This document shows positions 40,451 to 50,172 of a DNA stretch of 64,000 nucleotides, piece after piece. The translations under genes were made by a program, and so were the position numbers. The DNA comes from Eutreptiella sp. 'Long Island Sound 2002'. Lineage: Eukaryota > Euglenozoa > Euglenophyceae > Eutreptiales > Eutreptiaceae. Within the stretch, counting starts at the first letter, position 1, and each line of letters begins with the position of its first letter. Below the pieces are notes generated by a model. It had not been told where the DNA came from. It was given only the letters and a program-made list of their open reading frames with translations, and searched no databases. The stretch is taken from contig OZ038400.1 of assembly GCA_964036045.1 (NCBI GenBank), forward strand, positions 17,204,950 to 17,268,949. The letters are read 5' to 3'.

Positions 40451-41250
40451 GGAGGGCCCCTGGGTCAGGGGCAGGGTTGATCTATTTGGACAAGCGGTCA
40501 CAGAAATCGGCTGCCGGCGCTGACGGTTCCCAGGCGGACTCAGTGAAGGGCCTGCTGCCAGACCCAATGCGCAGGCAACGCAGGTGACCGAGGAAATGAC
40601 TGTGACGGCATGTTTATAGTCTGGCCACTCTCCTGCAACAGTCAGGGCTGTCATGGCACACGTCATCTGATGTAATGGTCACAGAGGCGAGTGGCACATA
40701 GACTGGTATCCCTGGTGTCCTGCAGAAGGAATGCAGATGGAGGGGGCAGGGCAATCTCGATCAAGTGTGAGCTGGAGATTTACATTGCCTGAAGTCAGTG
40801 CGACTGAGGCTGGGCATTCACTGGAAGCTGTATGTCCTGCACTGGCGCACGCAACAGTAAGTCTCCTGGTGCTTGAAAGGTGATCTGAGGACTGATTGAG
40901 GCAGGCACATGAAACAGGTAATCCTGCACAGGGGTTTATTTCTGGTCTGAAATTTACTGAGGACAGTATGGGGTTGACAGGTGCCTGTTTATCTGATGCA
41001 AGTGACACATGGGCATGTGGAACTGGACTAAGCGGGGTAAGCAAAGTGCAAACTCACAAAAGTCAGCTCAAGGTCACAGGCCTGGATCAGTAGAGGCACG
41101 GGGGGGGGGGGGGGGCTGTGACATCAAACAGGTCGCTTCACTCATGGACTGTTCTGAAATTTTACCTGGACCTGAATGGCACAGGTCGTTGTAGCCGGTT
41201 CACCTTGGACAGATGTCGAGCTGATCGGGGGGGGGGTGTTGTTGGTTCAT

Positions 41251-42516
41251 TTAAACGCAAGCACGTGGATAGGGTGTAGGTGGATGGGCAATAGAAGTTG
41301 GAGTAGGCGAAAATTCCTTTCGTGAGGTTGGTGTGTCTGGGGGGACGCTGTTGGGCATTCCCCTTAAGGTGATGCTAACCCTGGTGGAGGGTACATTCTC
41401 GCTTCGAATTCCATGCATCCAACGGTGACGTGCTGTCCCCTCCATGACCAAGAGGGAGCGCCGCGGGAGTGGAATGGAGAAGGGGGGGGGCGGGGCTGTG
41501 TCACCCTCCCCCCCCCAGCTGAAGTCCATGACGGAGTCGCAGGCCAGGCTGAGGGTAGTGACCACTTCCCCTAGGGCTAGTTGGTCAATGTGTTGCCCGA
41601 TGCCTGTCTCAGGGGGATAAACCCACAAGAGGGCCTGGATGACCGTTATTTCTAGGAGGCCTTCCAGGTCCTCAATGAAGCGGAGGAGGATGAAGGGGGC
41701 GGAAACCTGCAGGGGTAATGGGGGGGTGGGCTGGGCAGTCCTGTGGTTAAACTTCAGAGCGAACTGCCTGGAGAGTCGCTTTGTACCGGGGTGGGGGTCA
41801 CAGAGTTCTTTGCACAGGCGCGTGAGGTCTTCCTCTACCGCCAAGGAAACATAGTCCGCGATGAACCGGAGGCTGTCGGGTGTGTGACGCATTGGAGCTG
41901 GGGGGGGTAGTTGAAAACTTACCAAGGGTGGGGTCATGCGCAACCGTTTCAGTGGCGGACCCTGGGGGGGGGTGTGCGGGGTGGGGGGCGATGCAGCCGC
42001 GGACGCATTGCTGGGGGAGGTGTTGCGTGGTGGGGTTGCGGAGTGGCTTGCGGATGGGGTCACCGTGGGTGAGTGCGGCTCGTCGCTACCACTGTCACTC
42101 TCGCCGCTTGTGGTCGTTGACCCACTGCTATCCCTGGGTGACCTGCTGGGTGGTTCGGACTTAGTCTCTGACCCTGATCTTGACCTGGACCTGGTCTCGG
42201 ACCCGGTCATGCTCGCGGACCTTGACCTGGACCTGGACGTGGACCTGGACCTGGACCTGGACCTGGTCCTAGAGGAGGATCGTGAAGCGGTGCGTGCGCT
42301 TCTGCTTGTGTGGGTGTGTGCCTCGGGCTCTGGGCTGGTGCTGTGCCTAGGGGGTGGCGAGGTGGTGTTGTTTGACCTTATGGCACCTTGTCGTTTTTGC
42401 TTCTGTCTCTCGCGATGGCGGCGACGGCCCCGGCGCGTTTGATTTTTGCCTGAGGAGAGCAAGCCAGGGTGGTGAGAGGTGAGAGAGTCGGCATAAATGA
42501 TGCAACTCAGGTAGGG
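41251..42516 (-). CDS. RS-rich protein with AlkB-type 2OG-Fe(II) dioxygenase domain
   Basis: The frame is open from 42516 to a TAA at 41253-41251; there is no ATG until ~85 codons after the TTG at 42462 (numbering from there, 403 residues). Residues ~50-110 are an RS-dipeptide-rich low-complexity stretch, then a Ser/Pro-rich linker and a basic KRLR. Residues ~195-370 carry the AlkB signature: GQ-H291-x-D293 for iron, a distal H350 in ARHRWMHGI, and R361-x5-R367 for 2-oxoglutarate/substrate. The family removes alkyl groups from DNA, RNA or protein. The ORF follows the RNase H ORF in the -1 frame with a few bases of overlap, so it may be a frameshifted C-terminal extension or a separate ORF. 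All catalytic residues are present. Confidence 0.8.
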   Translation of the reverse strand, partial: PYLSCIIYADSLTSHHPGLLSSGKNQTRRGRRRHRERQKQKRQGAIRSNNTTSPPPRHSTSPEPEAHTHTSRSARTASRSSSRTRSRSRSRSTSRSRSRSASMTGSETRSRSRSGSETKSEPPSRSPRDSSGSTTTSGESDSGSDEPHSPTVTPSASHSATPPRNTSPSNASAAASPPTPHTPPQGPPLKRLRMTPPLVSFQLPPPAPMRHTPDSLRFIADYVSLAVEEDLTRLCKELCDPHPGTKRLSRQFALKFNHRTAQPTPPLPLQVSAPFILLRFIEDLEGLLEITVIQALLWVYPPETGIGQHIDQLALGEVVTTLSLACDSVMDFSWGGEGDTAPPPPFSIPLPRRSLLVMEGTARHRWMHGIRSENVPSTRVSITLRGMPNSVPPDTPTSRKEFSPTPTSIAHPPTPYPRACV

Positions 42517-44510
42517 TCAGGTGGCTCTTGCTCTTTGCGGGGGCAGGGGAAACGGTTGAAAAAATCGGTCAATTTGGGCTGTTTGTTTTTGGGATTTGTG
42601 GGATTCTCCAAGGAACGCTTGGGGGTGTGCTGGGAATCGGTAATTGTTGGTTTTCTCCTTTTGGGGTTCGCCGCTGGTGGGTGGTGTGGTCGTTCTCGTT
42701 TGAGTTGGCTTGGCTTCCAGCTGAAACCAGGGTTTTGTGCCGCCTGGAGGAGGGGGGATGGTGATGAGTCACACAGGGCGGGGTATGGGAGGGGTAGCGG
42801 GGAAGCTGCTTGGTTACTTTGGATGGCGCCCAACACTGTGGGTGACGAAGAGGCCAATTGTAATTGGATGGGGGATTGTCGCGGTGTGTCGAGTAAGATG
42901 TCGACCCTATCAATGAGATGTAGGACCGTGAGACCATCTCTGGATCGGTTTGGATGTTTAGCGCCGGGTGGCTCAGATTGAGGACTCCGGTTCCGGCGTT
43001 TGCGCAGCAACCCGTAAATGGGGGGCATAGCGGTCAAAGAAGCAAGTGCAGCAAGCAGTGGGGGAGGCCCTAAAGGGGGGGGTGGGGAGTGCAGTTGCAA
43101 TTGAGGGGTCAGGGGGACATGGGGATAGGGGTACAAAAAAGCTCGAAGGGTTAAGGTGATTTCGGGGGGACATTGTTGGGTGTTAGCCGATGTTGCAGTG
43201 AGTGCCTGCATTAATGTCTCTTCAAGGGTTGGGAGGGGGGAGTTTACCAATGGACGGAAAAAATGGGCAATGGACAGTTGTCCTGGTGCTGGCCTGGCAG
43301 TAGGGAGGGGCGAGGATTTTTTGAAAGAGTTGTGTTTGCGCGTTGGTTTGTGCCGAGAGACGGAGGCGGGGAGTGGTGTTTCTTGAGGGTATTGCACGGG
43401 ACGTGGCTCCTCGGGGTGGGGTGTTGTGCTAAAGAGAGCGTGGGGACCAGCCCAGTGAACGACTCTTGTGGGTTGGATGGTGAGCCGGATATGGAAGTCC
43501 TGTTGAGGGTTACGGAAAAGCCAGCGAAAAGTTTCGGGGACTGCTTTATCCAGTGCTTTGCGTCTATTTTGGAAGATAGTGTGGTACTGTTCCCGGAAGT
43601 TTTCCACAGGTGAGTGTTTGGAAAGGTAGTGGTGCAAGGAGTGGGGGATCAGAGTTTTGATAAAGTTGCGTTGGTCACCCGGGGTGGCCTGTTGGAACCA
43701 GCGCTGGACAACTGTGTTGAATTGTGGGCCCCAGGCATCGAAAAAAAGTTGGCGGTGCTCGGTGGCCCTGGTGCAAAAAGCAATAACCGAGAGGGGTTCT
43801 CGGGGGTGCGGGGAATCGCAGAGGTGACACTCGTAATAAGACAGATGATCATAGCTGGGGTACCCTGGGATGTGTATGAGGCCCGCCACCCATTTGAAAT
43901 TTAGGACGCTAAACCACGAGGAGTGACGGTACCAGTCATAGCTATCGTTAAGGCGGATGGTGGTGTGTAGGTGGTGTGGGAGTAACTGGCGAAAATGAGA
44001 CTGCGGCAGTTTGGAAATGAGCGGGATTTTGCCTATGGTGATGGAGTGGGGTGGGGGGTCTTTGAGCAGGGCTGAGGGGTCGTCATTACAGAAAGCCGCC
44101 CATTTTGCAAGCTTATCGGCTAGCTCATTACCTAGGAATCCTACATGGGCTTTCAGCCATACCAGACAAAACTTGTTGTTTAGATTATTTTGGGTGATGA
44201 TGTCATGAAAGGCTTGAAGCCAGGTTCCGTGGGCTGATTTGGTGGGGAAAGGGCAAATGCCTGTCTCCAATAGGCTGTTGACTGAGGTGACAACTTCGAG
44301 GTTGTCCGAAAAAATGAGTACTGATGTGGTTTCATCCCATGAGTGTCTACGAAGGAAGGTGAGGAGGGCCCAGAATTCTGCATCAGACGAAGAGGGATAA
44401 GGGGAGGGGATGGCAAGGGCATAATTGTGGGGGTGATGGGAGGTGCTGAAGGCCCAAATGGCTGAGCCACGCCTAGTTTCCTTGGCGGAGCCATCGAGGT
44501 AGACGTGCAT
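42507..44510 (-). CDS. Retroelement protein with RNase H, Cys/His finger and two PIP boxes
   Basis: 667 residues from the ATG at 44510; the frame is open further upstream to a TAG at 44690-44688. Type I RNase H at 1-140: D6 (YLDGS), E45, D69 (FSDN), H122 and D132 (GNELADKLAKW). A C-x2-C...C/H finger at 228-252, as after RNase H in LINE ORF2 proteins. The C-terminal half is Pro-rich and has two matches to the PCNA-binding PIP box (Q-x2-[ILM]-x2-[FY]2): QLSIAHFF at 411-418 (DNA 43280-43257) and QPKLTDFF at 644-651 (42581-42558), the latter after a basic stretch. No reverse transcriptase is present upstream within the insertion. It ends in TGA next to the AlkB frame. Confidence 0.82.
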   Translation of the reverse strand: MHVYLDGSAKETRRGSAIWAFSTSHHPHNYALAIPSPYPSSSDAEFWALLTFLRRHSWDETTSVLIFSDNLEVVTSVNSLLETGICPFPTKSAHGTWLQAFHDIITQNNLNNKFCLVWLKAHVGFLGNELADKLAKWAAFCNDDPSALLKDPPPHSITIGKIPLISKLPQSHFRQLLPHHLHTTIRLNDSYDWYRHSSWFSVLNFKWVAGLIHIPGYPSYDHLSYYECHLCDSPHPREPLSVIAFCTRATEHRQLFFDAWGPQFNTVVQRWFQQATPGDQRNFIKTLIPHSLHHYLSKHSPVENFREQYHTIFQNRRKALDKAVPETFRWLFRNPQQDFHIRLTIQPTRVVHWAGPHALFSTTPHPEEPRPVQYPQETPLPASVSRHKPTRKHNSFKKSSPLPTARPAPGQLSIAHFFRPLVNSPLPTLEETLMQALTATSANTQQCPPEITLTLRAFLYPYPHVPLTPQLQLHSPPPPLGPPPLLAALASLTAMPPIYGLLRKRRNRSPQSEPPGAKHPNRSRDGLTVLHLIDRVDILLDTPRQSPIQLQLASSSPTVLGAIQSNQAASPLPLPYPALCDSSPSPLLQAAQNPGFSWKPSQLKRERPHHPPAANPKRRKPTITDSQHTPKRSLENPTNPKNKQPKLTDFFNRFPCPRKEQEPPDPT

Positions 44511-44687
44511 GTCGTGCTTGTTGTGGACTTGTTCGGCGGCTGCTAGGCAATTCCAAAAAAGCAGATCTTCATTCTGCAGGGTAGGGAGGGGGCGCTGGTG
44601 ACAGAATTGAACTCCATCGGGAAAAATTTCGGGGTTGCTGAGGTCAACCGGCGGGGGTGGGGCGTCTGTGGAAATCTGCGGTGGTTT

Positions 44688-45038
44688 CTAGAGGGGGGGG
44701 CATAGAAAAACGTGGCTTTTGAAATCATTTGGGGGGCTGTGGAGATCATGCATTATGAAGTCATCGGCGTCTTGTATGTCCAGTTCTGCATCATCAAATT
44801 GTATAGTAGTGAATTGGTTGCAAACATTGGTGACTTCGGCAGGGTAGTAGTTCCTTGCTCCGTCGTCCGTGTCAACGAGCGCTTGGATTTTGTCACCTAC
44901 TTGCAGTTGACGGCAAAGCATTGGGTTCCACGGGGGGCCAAAACCATGGGGGAGCACCCGTAGAAAGGAGCAAGCTTCAACAAAACCGTCCAGGAAGGGG
45001 TTGGGATGGGGGCTTAGAAGGTCATGGCGGAGGGGGTC
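44688..45038 (-). pseudogene. Tudor-like coding fragment upstream of the RNase H ORF
   Basis: An open frame runs from the insertion edge to TAG (44690-44688) and is in phase with the RNase H ORF downstream. The segment VGDKIQALVDTDDGARNYYP followed by AEVTNV and an FDD motif resembles a Tudor/Agenet-type barrel, which reads methylated histone or protein tails. Only the C-terminal ~115 residues remain because the insertion ends here. With the in-frame TAG and adjacent run of eight C, it may once have been part of the RNase H protein. Domain assignment is tentative. Confidence 0.5.
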
Positions 45039-45039
45039 A

Positions 45040-46111
45040 TGCGGAAGACACTCCAGCCTATCGTGGACAAGTGCCCGTGCAGGTCCTGTAAACCAGGGGA
45101 TATCAGGGACAGAGGTCTCTACTCGACCCTGCCCATCCCTCACTGTGCTAACAGTGTTCTATACGTGGACTACACGGAGATGCCGAAGTTCGGGGGCTAT
45201 GACTTCGCCCTCGTGGTAACCTGTGGGTTGACCAGGTTTACCAGGGTGTTCCCATGTACCAAGCACATTACCGGGGAGGAGACTATCAAGATACTCCTGG
45301 AGGAGTGGTTTTGTGTCTATGGGGCGCCCAAGGAGATCAACTCCGATGAGGACGTGCGAGTACGCTCAGATACTGGCTGGTACAAGAGGGTCTTGAGATC
45401 CCTCAATGTCCAGGTGTCTACGGGGATTCCCTACTCTCACACGAGCAACCCCCTATGTGAGCGACAGATCCGTGTCCTGAAGGAGAACGTCAGGATATGG
45501 TGCAAAACTGAACGCACCAGAGACTGGGTGAGACTACTCCCCGTCATATCCTTGATCATGAACTCCCAAGAGAGTTCAGCGACTGGCTACTCGCCCCATG
45601 AGCTATTCCTGGGGCGCCCGGCGTGGTTCCTACATGCCCCCTATCCAGAGGACACCCATTCTTCTGTGGGTGAATGGGTCCAAGAGCAACAAGCGAAGGT
45701 GGACAAGGCCAAGGCTATGCTCCAGAGAGTGAGGGAGCGTCAGTGGAACAAGAAGAACAAGCACCGTGTACCGGCCACCTACCAAGAGGGGGACTGGGTG
45801 CTGGTGCACCACAGTCGACTACCCGCCTGGCCACGCTCTACCAGCGATGACCCATACTTCGGGCCGTACAAGATTCTATCTGTGGATGGTCACCGTATCA
45901 CTGTGCGGTGTTCTCCCCGTCTAGGGGGGACCCTGGTGTGCGCTGCTCAACACCTGAAGCGCTACCATGATCCTGAAGACCTCTGTGGGGAGGAGTGGGA
46001 GCTGAACGACGAGGAAATCGCCGCTCTGGACCTACAAGGGGCTGCCAGCCCTATGGAAGTTGAAGGTGAACTCCCCGACATGAACGCCGAGGAGATGGCT
46101 AAGGAGGGCTT
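45040..46111 (+). repeat. Right copy of 1072-bp direct duplication in B' pol
   Basis: Matches 38020-39091. Using B as outgroup, each copy has one private change: the right copy at 45556 and the left copy at 39034. The duplication is therefore young. Confidence 0.93.
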
Positions 46112-46340
46112 CTACCTGGTGAAGTCTGTCCTACGCCACCGCTATCGCCAGGGTTGGCGCTTCCTCACCCTCTGGGAAGGGTTTGGAGTCGAAGAGGCCA
46201 CCTGGGAGCCCTTCTCTGCATTTGTTCTACCTGAGGGACGCCTAAACTCAGTTCTGGTTGACTACTTGTCCCAGAACAACCTTGGTGAGTTGCTGAGGCT
46301 CGCTGAGACGCTTGCCTCCAAGACTAAAGCTAGGGACTGA
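45040..46340 (+). pseudogene. pol: 3' part of B' pol: integrase core to chromodomain
   Basis: The frame is open from inside the insertion (45024) through the integrase DDE core, GPY motif and chromodomain to the TGA shared with B. It repeats the last 1072 bp before the insertion and then supplies the missing chromodomain (~75 residues). It cannot make Pol alone. Confidence 0.9.
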
Positions 46341-48584
46341 ACCTTACCCTTACCTGCCAAAGCGTATGTGTGAGTGTGCTAGTCCTAAGGTCCTGAGAGC
46401 AAGCCGCAGAAGTGGTGTCCTAATTATACCCAAGTCTGCGCCCTTGCTAAACCTGGAGGGTTGGCTTATTGATGCCACGGGGTACGCCCCGGGTCTCCCC
46501 TCCCCTATGCGCCCAATTTCTGTGCTGGCGCAAAACCTTTGGGGAATACCCAGCGTACTAATCCAGGTATTGTTTTCCCTACCTATCTGTCTACTACAGG
46601 GAGGGGTGGCCAAAAGCTATGAAGGCTTGAAAACGCCGTTTTGCTATGTGGCCAAAACACTGACCTAACCACTGCCACAGCCCACCAACCCTGCTAAAAT
46701 TGCAGGAAACGGGTGGGACAGTGACACACGCACTACAGGTCCTACACACCCTACAGTGGCACCATCCTGGTGGGCGAGCACTGGGGCAACTGGCTCAAGC
46801 CCCCACTCAGGACTACCACTCCTACACGCACACTCTACTGGGCGTTGCGAAGGCAAAGGTGTCGTGGGTCCTAGCGACCCTCCTGTGAAATGACAAGAGA
46901 ACACAGCGCTGCTAAGCAACTGTGGCCTAACAGGGGACGCCACAACGCGTTTCCCCTGCTAGGGCTTGGAGGGAAGGAGTGCTCTCGCGTGCAAGGCGAA
47001 GATGTCGATGAAGTCGGACTCCCTGCTCTGCCACAGGCAGAGGCGGAGTTACTTGTTTGTGTGATCTGCGCCCTTGTTTAGCAGGGCATAAAAAAATGCT
47101 GCTGCACCAATCACCCTACCTGCCCACCTGTAAAACAAAGGCAAATGAAAGGGCGTTTGCGGCGGAGGAACCAAGCCACACTCCAGGTATTATACCCTCC
47201 TCAGTGTGACCTATAATACGCTGTCCGCAAACACGCTGGAAGACCAGCTACCCTTGTCAAGCAAGCAAGCGTTAAGGGACTCCTCAGGTTCTCTTAAAGA
47301 ACGTACCGAGGAGCCCCTGGGTAGCCTAAACAAGATTTACCGTGCGCACTTCGCGTGGCCTACCCTTTAATGTGTGTGTGCATGCACGAGTATGCGCGAA
47401 GCTGTAGGGCAAACCTGCCCATCTCAACCACAATCTCGAACTCCACCAGGGGGTGGCCCCGCCTGGGCTTACTCACCTTACCTACCGCTGGGAAGAGAGA
47501 GCAAGTGAGGGGCGCACGCGAAGAACGTTGCTATGCACTTGTGTGTATGTCTAATCACCCTGATCTGACCGCTAATCATCTGCAATCTTTCTAATCAATC
47601 CCTCTATCGCGTTCTATTGTTGTTAGCGCTGCTACAAGACTCGTTCACGGAGACACGAGACGAGCAATGTGTATGCGGCATGCGAGACGAGCATACCTGT
47701 AGTTTATACCTGATTCATTGAAGTCTTTTCTTTCATTTTCGGATTCTTGAGATTTTGAAGCTTCTATTAGTGTGGGTCGAGTCTGTATGTTTATTTATTA
47801 ATGTGTGTCTCGTCATTTTCAAGACTACGTGAGACATACGTTTATAATTCCATTATTTCTCCATTTTCCGGCGCTTCGCTAGGAGCCGCTCCTGCGCGCC
47901 GCCATTTTATGCGTATGAATTTCTGGATTTAAAAAATCCAGAGATGACTATAATTTCTATAAAAATGTGCTTCTGATGCACAATTGGATTCTGCTCAGGT
48001 GTGTTGTTTCAGAAAAATTCTACGCCGTCATTTGACGGATTTTGGTGTCGTTGCTTCGTTTTTGCGTGGATTCGTCCATAATTCTCCCATTCCTGCCTCT
48101 GCAGATACCCACGCGCAGCCTCGCTGAGTAGGCCGTGTTCGGGCCGAAACGCAGGTGCCTGGAGAGACTGAGCAGAACCAAGACCCCACCAAGGGGCAAT
48201 TTTAATTTTCTTTCGACTCCCTTCGCCCTAAGACAGGTCACAGGTCGCCAGCAGGTTTACGAGAACCCATGCGAGTGTGTATAATGTGTCTTGCGTTGGG
48301 TTTGTGTCGACGCTGCGTCTTGGAGGGAGGGATGCATATGCACATGTTTGGCATGCTCCCAATCTAACCCAACCAAGCCACAGGAGCCCCGGCAGCGCCA
48401 TGAGCGCTGAGTCTTCTGTAGGATATGTTACAAACAGAGCAGCAAAAGAGCGCCAGCCATGGTGAGCGCTCATTTTTCAGTGTGAGGGAAACTGTAGGTA
48501 TTTTAAAGTAGATGTGGAAACCTAGGAAAGGCCAAGAAAAATTCCCTTTTTCCTAAAATGCGACAGTGCTGGCCACCACAGCAC
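46341..48584 (+). other. 3' UTR of element B'
   Basis: Collinear with 16876-19137 of B, small indels, no ORF of note. It holds the conserved hairpin 47922-47942. From 48070 on it is part of a tandem duplication. Confidence 0.8.
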
Positions 48585-48592
48585 AAGGGGGG
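48585..48592 (+). other. Polypurine tract of element B'
   Basis: AAGGGGGG directly before the 3' LTR, as in B. Confidence 0.8.
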
Positions 48593-49389
48593 AGTAAGAA
48601 AAAGTGCTTTTCCTTTGCTTTGAGGCATACTCTAGTTGTATTAGAGATGCACTGAGCATCCATGCATTTTAATCTTAGTATTGGTCCAACCAAAACTGGT
48701 GATAACACATTTTGACCTATGGAACCAAACACCCAATCAGGATATGGAGTGGACCCCTTAATCCCCTTTCAATGTGAAGCTATGCATCTTTCCTGAGTTG
48801 ACTGAGCACTGACATATCTAAAGTAGAGCCTATGAATTTATCTATGTTTTTCCATTAAATCTTAGCTATCCTAGTGGTATGCACCCTAGGGGGCTGGGCA
48901 CCTCTTTTTGAGAGGTCCTGGGTTCAATTCCTGGTCAGCCTAGCTAAGTAGGAAGATCCCATGTGACATGGCAGTGACCTCATCGCCACATACCATGCCA
49001 CCTCAGCACATATGGGACCCAAAACAAAGAGTGCACATCTCCTGAGATGGCACTATGGAGAGAGAGTGACCATGGGGCAGTTTTCTAACTCTTTTCGGAA
49101 AACACTTCAGCTATCTTTGTGAATATGCATTCATTTGTGACCTGAGTTGCAGTTTCTGTGAATATCCAATCATCTTTCACTGTTTACACTGCAGCCCTTC
49201 ATGCTTTGATCCTGAATTACCTTCTCCTTGCACACTTCTGGCTTGGGCTATCCTCGATTGACTTGGACTTACTATATTTCAATAAACAAAAGCTTTTCAT
49301 CTCCCAAATCAAGCAGCAGGACACCCTACAGCAACAGCAAGCAGCAGGAGAAGCAAAAACACAGTGCTGAAAACACTATAAACTTTTCT
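48593..49389 (+). repeat. 3' LTR of element B' (797 bp)
   Basis: AGTAAG...TTTTCT, followed by the target duplication GCTTT (49390-49394) that matches 20241-20245. About 2% different from the 5' LTR. The tRNA-like module is intact. Confidence 0.94.
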
Positions 49390-50172
49390 GCTTTTCCTCG
49401 TGGGCAGGGGAGTGCGTTAGCTTTTGGCCTGTAGCAAAAATGGGCGTTTTGTATGCCCTTAGCACACTTGGCCACCCCTCCCCTCTAGTAGGTAGTGCTT
49501 TTGCCGTCTTCCCCCAAGGATAGGCGCCAGCACAGAAATTGGGCGCCATAGGAGTGGTAATAGTACCTGATTAGGACCTTCGGTCCGACGTCAGCGAAGC
49601 CCGGTCTCCGGGAGCCACGCTGGGGAGAGAAGTGAGACACACACAGACATACGTAGCACACATAGGGGTATGGTAAACCCTGTAAGGAAGGGTAGAACCC
49701 CATGGGTCTGGACCAGTCAGGGGTCCTAACTGTGGGCTCGCTTGTCCCCAAGGAGGGAAGACACACCCTGCCTCATAACACCTTGCTTGTCATTCCCCCC
49801 TGGTGTAGTAAGCCACCGTTCTTCGTTGGCTCCCCAAGGTCATTACATCAGGGCAGCTCCCATGCAACACATGGTCAACAAGGCATACACTCGCTGGGTG
49901 GCTGCAATCCTGATAAGCGGCCACCTGGCTCACGCTGGAAACCATAGGCATGGGTCTGCAGGGCACAGACAGGGTCAGTGCAGTGCTCAGTAAGCAGTAG
50001 TCTGTAAAAAAAAACCAATGGCCTTCAGCCAGGGAGTGGTTGTCACGGGGGGCTAACGGTCCTGTCCTGCGATGCAATGCGGGGCAACTGTGACAACTGC
50101 TCTTCCACCCATACACAGGCACGTCTGCAGAAGAGTGCTCACTGCACCTGTCAGTAGACTGACACAAGGAAA
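49390..50172 (-). other. Element D 3' UTR (copy in duplication unit 1)
   Basis: The reverse complement is homologous to the B 3' UTR near 17040-17160 (for example GCGCCCAATTTCTGTGCTGG). It lies between the D pol stop and the B' insertion point. It has no coding potential of note. Confidence 0.78.

Larger units (their letters stand above)
39092..45039 (-). mobile_element. 5948-bp insertion containing the 3' part of a non-LTR-like retroelement
   Basis: Unrelated to the LTR elements around it and placed exactly between two copies of a B' pol segment. On the minus strand it carries a Tudor-like coding fragment cut at the insertion edge, an RNase H ORF with a C-terminal Cys/His finger, an RS/AlkB ORF, then ~2.1 kb of non-coding DNA with degenerate repeats and C-runs. 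Type I RNase H followed by a Cys/His finger is typical of the C-terminus of some LINE clades, and the missing RT/endonuclease fits 5' truncation. Several nested insertions cannot be excluded. Confidence 0.6.
20246..49389 (+). mobile_element. Element B', second B-family retrotransposon, split by A' and by a 5.9-kb insertion
   Basis: Bounded by the target duplication GCTTT (20241-20245 and 49390-49394), which fixes the termini as AG...CT. Order: 5' LTR, primer-binding site, gag (interrupted at 22944 by A'), rest of gag from 33716, UGA, pol (interrupted at 39091), pol 3' end from 45040, 3' UTR, polypurine tract, 3' LTR. Gag has two in-frame TAGs. The LTRs differ by ~2%, so B' is much older than A'. 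Confidence 0.93.

Noticed and set aside
41936-42442. 168-residue plus-strand ORF with DLDLD repeats
   Set aside because: Antisense of the RS-repeat coding region of the AlkB ORF; no independent support.
34422-46340. An intron in B' pol spanning the insertion
   Set aside because: The insertion is flanked by a 1072-bp coding duplication, which splicing of a normal intron would not explain, and B has no intron there.
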